From: Isoetes taiwanensis | Taxonomy: Eukaryota; Streptophyta; Lycopodiopsida; Isoetales; Isoetaceae | Assembly (NCBI GenBank): GCA_021234155.1 | Contig: JAJEKV010000041.1 | Coordinates: 12,910,689-12,974,688 of the forward strand | Direction of reading: 5' to 3' | DNA: 64,000 bases | The notes under the pieces: model-generated | What the model saw: the letters and a program-made list of their open reading frames with translations, nothing else | Told to the model about the DNA's origin: nothing | Databases searched by the model: none | Made by a program: the position numbers and the translations under genes | Part shown: positions 12,015-26,799 of the stretch, piece by piece | How positions within the stretch are numbered: position 1 is the stretch's first letter | Layout: every line of letters starts with the position of its first letter

Positions 12015-13296
12015 CCACCTCTAGGCCAATTGATATTTAACGTGTTGGACATGAGCTCGCTGGTGCTTCTTGGAGAAGGGGTGGTCTTCGCCTAAACTTG
12101 CTCCCCCAAAAGTCGACATTTTGAGTCCATTGGCAGAGTCAATTCACAGTTCCAGAGTGGGAAAGTTGCCCGTCCGTGGCCAGGGTTCTTTGGGAGAGGA
12201 CCTTTGGGGCGAACTGCCTCCGAAAGGTTTTAAAGGTCCATCTTATGGCGTCAACACCCTACCTCTACGTGATGACATTGTACAAGATTTTGGTCGAATC
12301 TGACTAGGATATAGCCTCCGAAACGTAAACCCTGTGTGTTGCTAGGTTATTGAAGGGTTTACGTTATGGGGGTCGAGTTTTAGTCGGTTGCACTTGGGTC
12401 ATGGTTGAGAAGCTGCAATTGAGAACATGAAGCAATAGGAACTGATGGAATGGGGTTTGGAGTTATCCTCCTCCCGTGTTGCAATTAGAAGTCAAGAGCT
12501 TTTTTGTTTGGGATCATTGGGATGGCCAATAGATCCAAACTCTGTTAGTTCATTGTTATGGCTCTGCATGTGTGTTTAGCAAAGCACCTAGCTATTCAAG
12601 AAAATCTTACTGATCATTCCTCAAAACGCAAACCCCGCGGTGTTGCTAGGTTATTGTAGGGTTTACGCTTTCGAGGCCAAAATGTGATCGCTTTCTGATA
12701 GCTAGGTGCACCTTTGCTAAACACACATGTGGAGCCATGGCAACTCGAAATAATGTAGTTTGATCTATTGGCCATCCCGAATGATCCCAAACAATTTTGC
12801 AACTGCAAAAGGTGCTCTTGACTTCTAATTGCCACACTGAGAGGAAGATAAATCCAAATCCCATTCCCTCGCCCCTATTGCTTCACATTTTCAACCGCAG
12901 CTTTCTTCACCATGTCCCAAGTGCAACCTATTAAAACTCACCTCCATAACGAAACCTTTCAATAACCTAGCAACACAATGTGGTTTACATTTTGGAGGTC
13001 GATCCTAGTCGATTTCACCAGAATCTTGCACAATGTCATCATGTAGAGGGAGGGTGTTGATGCCAAAGATAGAACCTTAAAACCTTCCTGGGCAAGCCAC
13101 CCAAAGGTCCTCTCCGGCGCCCCCCCGCCACCTGGCAACTCTCCCACTCCAAAACCGGAACTGACCGACCGCCAATGGACTCAAAAATGTCGACTTTTAC
13201 CCCGGGACCAAGTTCTCAGGGCGTAAGACCACCCCTTCTCCAAGAAGCACTAAAGTAGCTCATGTCCAACACGTCAATCAACTGGCCTAGAGGTGG
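12015..13296. repeat. 1.28-kb imperfect palindrome (inverted repeat)
   Basis: The left arm (12015 to about 12650) matches the reverse complement of the right arm (about 12660 to 13296) along its length, with small indels. Paired landmarks are CCACCTCTAGGCCA at 12015 with TGGCCTAGAGGTGG ending at 13296, TTCTTGGAGAAGGGGTGGTC near 12068 with its complement near 13233, and GTGTGTTTAGCAAA near 12569 with its complement near 12713. The centre near 12655 is a smaller hairpin (AAACGCAAACCC paired with GGGTTTACGCTT). The phrase TGTTGCTAGGTTATTGAAG occurs at the centre and once in each arm. The arms differ by perhaps 15-20 percent by eye, so the structure is old. There is almost no spacer. A foldback transposon or an inverted duplication would both explain it. 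No transposase is seen. Confidence 0.85.
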
Positions 13297-13299
13297 CCG

Positions 13300-15995
13300 C
13301 TGGAGCCTAGGCACCTTGGCACCTTGGCATGTTTGAGCCTAGGGTGGTATGTTTGAGCCACCTAGGAATGTTGGAGCCTAGGTGGCATGTTGGAGCCCAC
13401 GTGGCATATTTGAGCCACCTTGGCAAGTTGGAGCATAGGGTGGCATGTTGGAGCCCGCTGGGCATGTTGGAGCCTAGGTGGCATGTTTGAGCCATTTTGT
13501 CATGTTGGAGCCTAGGTGGCATGTTGAGCCTAGGTGGTACTTGGAGCCACCTTGGAGAGCTGTGGGAGCCACCTTGGCATGTTTGAGCCTAGGTGGCATG
13601 TTTGAGCCACCTTGGCATGTTGGAGCCCATGTGGCATGTTTGAGCCCATGTGGCATGTTTGAGCCACCTTGGCATGTTGGAGCCTAGGTGGCATGTTGGA
13701 GACCACATGGCATGTTTGAGCCACCTTGGCATGTTAGAATCTAGGTGGCATGTTGGAGCTGGCGTGGCATGCTTGAGCCACCTTGGCATGTTGGAGCATA
13801 GGTGGCATATTGGAGCCCCCGTGGCATGTTTGAGCATGTTTGACATGTTGGAGCCTAGGTGGAGCCCACATGGCATGTTGGAGCCCACGCAGAGACGTTT
13901 GAGCCACCTTGGCATGTTGGAGCCTAGGTGGCATGTTGAAGCCCATGTGGCATGTTTGAGCCACCTTGTCATGTTGGGGCCTAGGTGGTGGCATGTTTGA
14001 GCCACCTTGGCATGTTGGAGCCTAGGTGGCATGTTGGAGCCCACGTGGCATGTTTGAGCCACCTTGGCATGTTTGAGCCAGGGTGGCATGTTTGAGCCAA
14101 GGTGGCATGTTGGAGCATAGGTGGCATGTTTTGAGCCAACTTGGCATATTTAAGCCTAGGGTGGTGATGTTGTGAGCCACCTTGGCATGTTGGAGCCTAG
14201 GTGGCATGGTGGAGCCCATGTGGCCTGTTTGAGCCACCTTGGCATGTTGGAGCCTAGGTGGCATGTTTGAGCCCACTTTGGCATGTTTGAGCCACCTGGC
14301 ATGTTTGAGCCTAGGTGGCATGTTGGAGCCTAGATGGCATGTTTGAGCCACCTTGGCATGTTTGAGCCTAGGTGGCATGTTGGAGCCACCTTGGCATGTT
14401 GGAGCTTAAGTGAGCCTGCATGGCATGTTTGAGCCTATGTGGCATGTTTGAGCCACCTAGGAATGTTGGAGCCTAGGTGGCATGTTGGAGCTCACGGGCA
14501 TTTTTGAGCCACCTTGGCATGTTTGAGCATAGGTGGCATGTTGGAGCCTGCGTGGCATGTTTGAGCACGTTGGAGCCACCTTGGCATGTTTGAGCCATTT
14601 TGTCATGTTGGAGCCTAGATGGCATGTTGGAAGCCACCTTGGCATGTTTGAGCCTAGGTGGCATGTTAGAGCCACCTTGGCATGTTGGAGCCCACGTGGC
14701 ATGTTGGAGCCCAAGTGGCATGTTTGAGCCACCCAGGCATGTTGGAGCCTAGGTGGCATGTTGGAAGCCCATGTGGCATGTTTGAGCCACCTTGTTATGT
14801 TGGAGCCTAGGTGGCATGTTTGAGCCACCTTGGCATGTTGGAGCCTAGGTGGCATGTTGGAGCCCACGTGGCATGTTTGAGCCTAGGGTGGCATGTTAGG
14901 AGCCACCTGGCATGTTGGAGCCTAGGTGGCATGTTTGAGCCAACAGGCATATTTAAGCCTAGGTGGCATGTTGGCAGAGCCACCTTGGCATGTTGGAGCC
15001 TAGGTGGCATGGTGGAGCCCACGCGGGCATGTTTGAGCCACCTTGGCATGTTGGAGCCCTGGGTGGCATGTTGGAGCCTAGGGTGGCATGTTTGAGCCCA
15101 CCTTGGCATGTTTGAGCCTAGGGTGGCATGTTGGAGCCTGGGTGGCATGTTTGAGCCACCTTGGCACGTTTGAGCCTAGGGTGGCATGTTGGAACCACCT
15201 TGGCATGTTGGAGCCCCAATGAGCCCCAGATGGCATGTTTGAGCCTATGTGGCATGTTTGAGCCACCTAGGAATGTTGGAGGCGTGGGTGGCATGTTGGA
15301 GCCCACGTGGCATATTTGAGCCACCTTGGCAAGTTGGAGCATAGGTGGCATCTTTGAGCCCCGCATGGCATGTTTGAGCACGCGTTAAGGAGCCTAGGGT
15401 GGCATGTTTGAGCCATTTTGCATGTTGGAGCCTAAGTGGCATGTTGGAGCCACCTTGGCATGTTTGAGCCTAGGTGGCATGTTTGAGCCACCTTGGCATG
15501 TTTGGAGCCCACGTGGCATGTCGGAGCCCACGTGGCATGTTTGAGCCACCTTGGCATGTTGGAGCCTAGGTGGCATGTTGAAGCCCATGTGGCATGTTTG
15601 AGCCACCTTGTCATGTTGGAGCCCGTGGTGATGTTTGAGCCACCTTGGCATGTTGGAGCCTAGGTGGCATGTTGGAGCCCACTGGCATGTTTGAGCCATG
15701 TTTTGAGCCTAGGTGGCATGTTAGAGCCACGTTGGCATGCCGAGCCTAGGTGGCATGTTTGAGCCAACTTGGCATATTTAAGCCTAGGTGACATGTTGTG
15801 AGCCACCTTGGCATGTTGGAGCATAGGTGGCATGGTGGAGCCCACGTGGCATGTTTGGCGCCATGTTGGCATATTGAGCCCCGCATGGCATGTTAGAGCC
15901 CCAAGTTGGCATGTTGGATGTTGGTTTCACCTTTGTGGCATGTTTGAGCCACCTTGTGTATGTTTGAGCCACCTTGGCATGTTTGAGCCACCTTG
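13300..15995 (+). repeat. 19-bp minisatellite, right array with A-B-C higher order
   Basis: About 140 units of 19 bp fill 2.7 kb. Three unit types recur: A = GAGCCACCTTGGCATGTTG, B = GAGCCTAGGTGGCATGTTG, C = GAGCCCACGTGGCATGTTT. They often come in the order A-B-C, giving a 57-bp higher-order period. Unit B holds the palindrome CCTAGG and unit C holds CACGTG. Many units have 1-3 nt indels. The array starts where the right arm of the palindrome ends. Open frames of 60-170 codons in all phases are repeat artefacts. Confidence 0.92.
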
Positions 15996-16049
15996 ATTGG
16001 GACTGAGATCATGTGCATATGCTCAAAAATGGATTTGAGGCATAAAAAG

Positions 16050-16054
<5 letters not shown>

Positions 16055-16106
<52 letters not shown>
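16055..16106. repeat. (CT)26 microsatellite
   Basis: Uninterrupted CT dinucleotides, directly before the 5' part of the LINE. Confidence 0.97.
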
Positions 16107-19777
<3,671 letters not shown>

Positions 19778-20069
19778 GGAGGATCGATAGACTTGTTGGT
19801 TCCCATGGATGTTAAAGTTAAATTCAGTTCAATTCAATTTTGGGATCTTCATAATGCCTTTGCATTTCTAGTTTTTCTATAAGCATGAGGGATAAAAGGG
19901 ACAATAGATGAGATATTGCATTTTTGCACGGTCCTACACCCCCTCAAGGAATACAAATCAAATTCTTGATGGTTTTGTTATGCAAAAATAGGTGTTAAGT
20001 AATTGAAGTAGTTGAAGTAACTTGTCTTACATGGAATACTAGTATAAGGACATGTGATCGTGCATGTGC

Positions 20070-20535
20070 ATCACATGTAGCAAATCAAGTACTCATCCCT
20101 ACCACTATAAAGACCCGTGATATGGAAGGATAATTCTTTCCTACTTCTATAAAGACATGTGACAATAGAAGTATTACACATGTCGTAATTCATGTATTCT
20201 TTCCTCCCACAATGCCTTAGCAAATAAAGTACTCGTCCTACTACTATAAAGACATGTGACATGGAAGCATATGACATGTAGAGAATCAAGTATTCTTTCC
20301 TACTTCTATAAAGACATGTGACAATAGAAGTATTACACATGTCATAATTCATGTATTCTTTCCTACAATGCCTTAGCAAATAAAATTACTCTGTCCTACT
20401 ACTATAAAAACATGTGAATGGAAGTATAGGACATGTAGAGAATCAAATATTCTTTCCTACATCTATAAAGACATGTGACAATAGAATTATTAGGCGGTAG
20501 AAATTCAAGTATTCTTTCCTACAAAGGGATTGTAT
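20070..20535. repeat. ~140-156-bp tandem repeat, three copies plus part
   Basis: Units begin with GCAAAT(A/C)AA at 20080, 20220 and 20376. Each carries CTACTACTATAAAGACATGTGA, CAAGTATTCTTTCCTAC and CTATAAAGACATGTGACA (two copies of the ACATGTGA core per unit). The last unit is partial. No coding potential is seen. Confidence 0.75.
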
Positions 20536-20753
20536 TATAAAATGACATGTCACAATAGAAGAAACTACAAAAACAACAAAGGATATTTTAGTCCAATGAA
20601 AAAAAGAACACCATTATCGAACAAAACCATACCTCCACAAATCCACATGTAGGATTCTTTGAAAACAGACATGTAGACCTACCAAAATGATGTTTTCAGC
20701 GATTGGACCAAAACCGGGGTGAGTGTGCCGACAAAATTCCGACTCCTCAAGTT

Positions 20754-21340
20754 TCAAGCCCAATCTACCGAGTAGGCTGGGCTATCGATACTCCCATTTC
20801 CATAGGCGGGCATAGTGAACCACGGGTAAAACCCCGCCAAAACCCCCGGCTCTAGCTCCACCTCCCCGCCGCTCCACCTCCACCTCCTGCTCCTCCTCCC
20901 CCCATTGGTTGAACCTCCAATGCATCGTATACCTGCTGCGGTAGTGGTTCCATTGGTTGAGCCATCTCCATTGCATCGTATACCGCTTTGTGGTAGTGGT
21001 TCGTGTTGGGGCATCCAGGCATAGAGGCTAACCACTAAGAAACGGCTCCTCATTTTGAATCTCGAAAGTTGACGGATCACGAGATTCACTCGATCAATGC
21101 ATGTACCGCATTCTCGGCGATTAGATAAGAGGCCCCGACCGTGATGGGTTGCAAGGGCCCCAGAGCCCGATCTATCATTGCCCTCGCCCTTTCTTTGCCA
21201 TCATCATTACTTGATCCAAGTACTCGTGGGTTGCAAAGATCGGTGCTCCAGTGGACTGGTGCTCGGTCGCGTTCAACCGGATCGAGATTCGAGCCAAACT
21301 GAGCGGGCCGTGGTGATTGCTGGCCCAAATGTAATTCCAA
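20754..21340 (-). other. Unrecognised minus-strand coding-like stretch
   Basis: Two minus-strand frames run almost end to end (21340-21086 and 21089-20754). The first reads protein-like (ARAMIDRALGPLQPITVGAS). The second is rich in Gly, Ser and Arg and ends at a stop at 20754. I do not recognise a domain. CACGC palindromes lie upstream at 21.4-21.8 kb, as for the relics at 2-6 kb, which hints at a common origin. Confidence 0.25.
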
Positions 21341-21404
21341 TGCATCTTCACACCAACCCGTGATTAATGTAACTTGGCATCTATCAATAGGAAGTGAGCC
21401 GGTA

Positions 21405-21850
21405 TCAGGTATTCACGCCTGGCGTGTTATATTTATTTATTTATATAAACTTAGAAACTAAGAGACACGCCCGTGTTTAAGCGTAAAAGTTGAAACTAGG
21501 GATAAAATTGTTTGCACGCCGCGGTAAACCGCTATTAGAAAAACTATACACGCCGGGTGCATTCATTAGAGAAAAAAAAAAACACATGCATAGATAAGTA
21601 AATAATAGATAAAGCAATTATTTACACGCGTAAAATAATTGCCCCGCCTTTATCTATATCTAAGATAAGTAAATAGATAAAATTATTTACACGCCGCAAA
21701 TAATTGCCCCGCCTTTATCTATATCTATCCTATCTGTGCGTTTTTTTCTCCCTCTCAATGCACGCCGAAATGCGGTATTCATGTTGAAGGCTAAAAGTTA
21801 GCATGAAACACGCTTAGCGTGTTTCAAATATTACTTTCACAGTGTTTCAA
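21405..21850. repeat. CACGC palindromes and a 70-bp AT-rich direct repeat
   Basis: TTCACGCCTGGCGTG stands near 21412 and AACACGCTTAGCGTGTTTC near 21808. Between them a unit of about 70 bp (GATAAGTAAATA, ATTATTTACACGC, AATAATTGCCCCGCCTTTAT, CTATATCTA) is present twice, at about 21592-21662 and 21663-21730. Its halves can pair (TAAATAATTxx with xxAATTATTTA). It looks like non-autonomous repeat DNA rather than a gene. Confidence 0.6.
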
Positions 21851-22399
21851 ATATTATCTTTCAGATTTTTCTAATGCTTTCTACTACACTTATTCATAAT
21901 AGAAACTTGCATGCAATAGCATGATTAATTCAGAAAGAGAAACTCAAGAATTTACTGAATAAAGAAGCGTATGAAGTTTATAAAAACTATTCTGCTTTTC
22001 ATAAACATCATCCGCCTTTGCCTCGAGCAAATGCAAAAGCTTGTCTTCTTGGATTAAACCCCGCCATTGAGATGCAACTTAAAAACTAAATGAAAACTAA
22101 CCTTGAGTTCTGAGGCTGGAAGGATTCAAGAATGGAGGACTATGCTTGTGGTTTTAATTCCGAGGCTTTTTCGATTCGCAGATCTTAGTCCTCGCCTTTT
22201 GTTTTAATTCTGAGCCTCCATGTCCTCTCGCTTTCACGGATGCTAATGAACAAAAGGCGAGTCTTTTAGTAAGTTAGGAATTGCCGAAACCAAACATCTA
22301 ACATTATCAATATAAATCTGCTCACCAAGATTTCGTGAGGGCGGATCCAAACACACGTTGGCTAGCACAACCTCAAATCGATGAAGGAAAGAAGAAAAT

Positions 22400-22600
22400 A
22401 TAGGAACTTTGAGAGCGTGAAATGGATTTATATAGGCATAATTAGAAATAAGTTAGCGTGAATAATTGATTGCTTGAATTAACACCGCGCATTTGCCTTC
22501 CCCGTCTTCAAACATGACATGTATATGGTATATATGGAGAATATTGCATTTCATGCAATAAATTCTCACGGCATTTTATTCCATTTATTGCATTCGAAAA
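22400..22600 (-). promoter_or_regulatory. Promoter-like block, copy 1 (minus strand TATATAAATCC)
   Basis: Read on the minus strand this contains TATATAAATCC followed by ACGCTCTCAAAGTTCC and a pyrimidine-rich leader with CTTCTTTCCTTC. A second block at 23565-23720 shares GAGAGCGTGAA, GGATTTATATAGG, TTAGAAAT, GCGTGAATAATT and AATAAATTCTCACG on the plus strand. No gene is recognised downstream of this copy. Confidence 0.4.
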
Positions 22601-23190
22601 AATAGAATTTAGAAATTTTATATACGCTAAATTAAAAATGATTTTTAAGGCAAAATTATCAAGGCTAAAAAATGACTTGTAAGGTTGGGGAATTGTTTTA
22701 GGTCGTATAGGAAAATTTCCTATGGTTACTGTGATGAATCAGAGATTTCTCATGTGGTTGATTTATAGTGTTCCCGAGACTTTGTTGAGACAAAATTTGC
22801 GATATAAAAATTTTAGAGATAACAAACTTGGAGACAAAATAATTGGAGAAAACAGTTGGATTTAATTCAAATAATTTTATGTACAGAAAAACCTGTTCGA
22901 AGAACACTGTTTGAAGAAAATTTTATGACGAAAATTGTTTGATTTCATTCATAAGAGGAGAATGTCTGATGTCCCCGGCTTGTAAGCAAAGCCCCAAGGC
23001 TTTTCACAAAATTACAGAAAAAAATTGCCCGGGCGTGTCCAAAGCTTCTATAAGCAACCAAAAAAAGGGGGCCTTGGGATCTCGGCATCATTGATCTTCC
23101 ACGCGTCCGCAACAAAGAAGAAATAAAGGTGTTAGAAAAGAAAGAAAGGTGCAAAAAAAAAAAAAAAAAAATGACACATGCAAACCTGGT

Positions 23191-23550
23191 TCATCTCTCA
23201 ACCATTCTAAGAATTGGTCGAATTGTCGACCTTCTTCCCGGAATCTTCACGCCGTCCTCCTCCTCCTCCTCCTCCTCCCCTCCTCCTCCCTCTTCCGAGA
23301 TTTCATTCTCTGCTTCGGGGGTCAAGCCAACCCCGGCAGAGCGGGTCATGTGCTCTTGAGAGCTCAATTCCTCCTCTTCCTCCAACTCCTCCCTCTTCCT
23401 CCTCTTCATCGGGAGGAATCGAGGAGAATTGGGCAAGAAAAATCTATGGGAGGGGGAATAGAGGGGTTCTTCAACCCGACGCCTCTTTGAGGAGACCTCG
23501 GGTTCTTCATGAAGTTCGAAATGAGGCAACGCCTCATGGCGGCGTAAAAA
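23191..23550 (-). CDS. Short acidic/basic low-complexity ORF
   Basis: The minus-strand frame is open from above 23529 to 23191 and codes for a charged protein of 110-120 residues. It has KRRRVEEPLYSPSH, RKREELEEEEELSS, a Gly/Glu tract and then KIPGRRSTIRP before the stop. A promoter-like block with TATATAAATCCGG lies 50-70 bases upstream. There is no in-frame ATG in the clear part of the frame, so the start is uncertain. The family is not recognised. The region is rich in CTC/CTT triplets, so chance openness is possible. Confidence 0.3.
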   Translation of the reverse strand, partial: FLRRHEALPHFELHEEPEVSSKRRRVEEPLYSPSHRFFLPNSPRFLPMKRRKREELEEEEELSSQEHMTRSAGVGLTPEAENEISEEGGGGEEEEEEEDGVKIPGRRSTIRPILRMVER

Positions 23551-23564
23551 ATTTGGACGTAATG

Positions 23565-23720
23565 GAGGTCTTGAGAGCGTGAACCGGATTTATATAGGGT
23601 TAATTAGAAATTAGCATGAATAATTTATTGCCTCAAATAACACGCCAGCGCATTTAAATTCCCCCAGCCTATATCATCTAGGGTATATTATTATGGATAA
23701 TAAATTCTCACGCCTATCGC
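23565..23720 (-). promoter_or_regulatory. Promoter-like block, copy 2 (minus strand TATATAAATCCGG)
   Basis: Related to the block at 22400-22600, with a TATA-like TATATAAATCCGG near 23585-23600 on the minus strand and a CACGCCAGCG motif near 23640. It stands just upstream of the acidic minus-strand frame at 23.2-23.55 kb. Confidence 0.45.
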
Positions 23721-24124
23721 CTATATGTCTTTTTCAGAATCATATATCCAAATTTTCGATAATTAAAATTAGGATATATTTATATAAATGTCATTTCCTT
23801 GTTGTTGCCACGAAAAATTCTGTTTTTAAATGATTTCGTTTATGCCATTGTTATTATTATATTAAACCTATTTCCAAGGAATTTCTTTGCTTTTAAAAAA
23901 TTTGATTTACCTCTACATATTCCATAAATGTATGCATTACTTTTTTTTTATCTTATGGTGTAATAATTTTTTTCCTACTCATTGACTAAAAGGGTGCAAT
24001 TTGCCTAGGTCAATGGTGCCTCTCCAAATCAAAATGGTGTGCAACATATTGAAAAGAGCAATATCAATGAAAACCAACTCCTAGCAAGAATGTTGAAGAA
24101 AAACAATTAGTCCTCTATAGTAGG

Positions 24125-26799
24125 GTGCAATGGAGGAACAAGAAGGTGAGAATCATGCACAAGTGCAACAAGGAAATAGTAGGCCAAGGAGTCATTGTGC
24201 TAGCAGATCCTGGTCAAGTCGTTAATGATGAAAGGCTAGGGAAGACAATATTGGTATTGCAATTTCGGATGTTGGAAGACAACCGAAAGGTAAAGGTTTG
24301 GGTGACAAGGAATGTTTTGGTTGTGCCAAGCAATTGAGGAGCCTAAGGTTGTTGGGGACAATGATTGTCTTGATATTGATCCATTGGCGCTTGAAACTCT
24401 AAACCTAGGCAAAAGGGGAGAAGTATCGGTTGCCGACATTATCCTAGCAAAAGAGCCAAGTTGAATAGTGACACCAAACGTGAGACAATGGTGAAGGTTA
24501 GGGGCCTCGATTGTTGTTGGAGTGCTTGTATGCAATTCTTTACAATAGAACAATTGGTGGAAGCAAGAGCCACTTTTCAAGAGTACACCTGATGATGAGA
24601 GGACCTACATGTACACAATCTTTGAGCATGCACTTCAAGATGAAAGAAACCCAAACAGAAAAAGATACCCTTTGCTAGGCAAATGGATATGTGCAAAAGC
24701 ATGGCAGAGTATCCATGCAATTCCAACTTCTTCATGGCATAATTGGCAAAAAAAATAGGCAGAGGGGAACATGATTGCTTTACATGGAAATAATGGTTTG
24801 TTGAGACCAACAAATAGGACCTTGGTCGCTGTGGAGATATTTGAAAAATATTTTGATTTCAATGCAGAGTCTATGCCACACAAAAGTAGAAGGGATGAAA
24901 AGGGAAGAGCAGTTGTTGAGAAAAAGGTTGCCATCACATTGTACTCAAAAGAGTATTTTGAAGAAGTGAATTCTACTTTGAGAATTGGGAATTCTTCCAA
25001 TATCCCAACCTAGCTTTAGTAGGTTATGGAAGAAGCATTTCAATCATGTCACCATAGCAACTTCAAACAACTTTGCAAAGTGCAATTTATGTGCTAAGTT
25101 GAAGGAGACTCTTGATAAGACTGTGCAACCTAGTCAAAGGGCTAGGATAAGGAAGCATATGAAGGACCATATGATCAACCAACTATCATGTAGATCATGT
25201 TATTGGATGTGGAGGACTTTATCCGATTGGAACCCAATAACTATTTATGTATTATACATGACAAGATGGACCAGCAAAAGACTTGTCTTCCACAATTCAA
25301 GTACATACCAAAGTCATGTGGAAGATCATACCCTTTACAGATCTCAATGACTGGGGCAATCTTGCATGGGCGAATCAAACCTACTATGGCCATTTTAGTT
25401 TGGAGTTGTGGAGGATGGTCCAGATTTTCATATTGGGAGTATCATGAGGTGTTTGAGAAAACTATGAAAATGGATACAATGGTCACCTCCAGGACCTTAC
25501 AGCTAGCCGGCACTACATAGAGCATTGTTAGATGGAAACCCTAACAATATTGAAAAAGTTCAAAGAAGGCAAGGTTTAGGAAGCATGGGTCTAATGAACA
25601 TGTTGGAGCTTCAACTTCATCGCTAAACCTCAAGATCTACCCAAAAGGTTTCTCTTGCAAGCCAAAATAAGAACAGTGGATGTTTTCTTTCCTATCCTAC
25701 TTAACACCGTGGGGATATTTGGGAGTTAATTTAGGGTTTCTTATGCCCCGCATACCCATGAGGATGTGGATGCATTATTTGGCAAATATAGTTGTATACC
25801 TTTGCAAAGAAACAAAGGACCAACTTTCCTAGGCTAATGGAAATCTTGCATGAATGCTCTACTCCAAACCCTATAGCTTCTCTCATAGAAGAAGTGCCCG
25901 ATTGGAAGAGCTTTGTGGATGGTTATACATTGGATCTTGAAGGTCATTCCAGGCCTCTGCAGTTCACTTTTTGGGTGAGAGATGGGATTCTAATCTTCCA
26001 ATGGAAGATGAGACCTTCAGAGGATGAGTGGAGAGGAGGGGAGGAAATATGGCATAGAGATGAGAATGGCAAGCCTATGATACCTCCAGGTCAACCAAAA
26101 GCTTTAAAACCTACTGAAGAAGTGAAGCAATTGGGATTGACTAAGGAAGGAATCCAAGACTATATAAAGCATTGGCAAACCAATCCAGATGATACCAACC
26201 GTGCCTTGGTGGCTTACTGGAAGAAGGTGATAACCTGTTGGGGGAGATAGACACATCCTCAGATGAATTGAAAGAAAACTAGGTGGAAGACCTTAGCAGG
26301 TGCTGAGGATTTTGATGACACTGTAAGTAGCATTCGCAAGCAATATGCTCCTCCACCTTCTGACAAACACTATGTTGGTCCTAAGAACAATAGGCCAAAG
26401 TTTCTAGGCATGGATGTTATGAACCTTCCAATCGACTTGGAATGCCACCAATTTGTGGTAGTAAAGCCAAAGAGATTTAGATACATATCCAAAGGTGGTT
26501 GGGGTTCACTATCTCGATATTTGCAAAGAAGAAGGTAATATTAACTTCAACCATGTGCGGGTGGAATGGTGGTGTCCAGCATCATCAGTTGACCAACGAC
26601 GGATAAAGAAAGGTACTCGATTGTTGGACAAAGAAATGGAGGAGAAATCCGAAAGATCCTGATCTTTTGGCTAGACTAAGAAAGTGTTTTGTACTCATGG
26701 ACTCCAAACACTATTCCAGCTAGAAATGCGAGAATTACAATACCTCAGGATGTCAGGAAGAAGGCTATGATATCATTGGGGGTGCTTGAAGAAAGTTGA
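24125..26799 (+). pseudogene. DUF7869-type protein gene, copy 1 (decayed)
   Basis: Pieces in order on the plus strand rebuild the layout of a DUF7869-containing protein family. An N-terminal block (GQGVIVLADPGQVVNDERLG) is at 24125-24337. A helical part ending KWICAKAWQSIHAI is at about 24590-24720. NRTLVAVEIFEKYF, MPHKSRRDEKGR and EVNSTL lie at 24771-25013. SQPSFSRLWKKHF and CNLCAKLKETLDK are at 24985-25150. LCIIHDKMDQQKTCLPQFKY, then LQISMTGAILHG, are at 25240-25380. The signature HTHEDVDALFGKYS is near 25750-25790, and EEVPDWKSFVDGYTL to the end of the 152-codon frame lies at 25792-26250. A tail with FRYISKGGWGS and a final frame stop at 26797-26799 complete it. At least five frame changes and several stops break it. 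In these proteins the D and H-rich motifs suggest a nuclease-like core, but no function is established to my knowledge. A second copy lies at 62.2-63.1 kb. Confidence 0.7.

Noticed and set aside
13300-15995. CRISPR-like look of regular short repeats
   Set aside because: Units touch each other without unique spacers, are variable, and the context is a plant nuclear genome.
10717-15996. Many open frames of 60-170 codons with HLGSNMPRW or HVACLSHLGMLEPRW peptides
   Set aside because: They are translations of the 19-bp minisatellite in several frames and strands; 19 is not a multiple of 3, so frames stay open by repetition only.
24236-25000. Minus-strand ORFs of 78-121 codons
   Set aside because: Shadows of the DUF7869 coding pieces on the plus strand.
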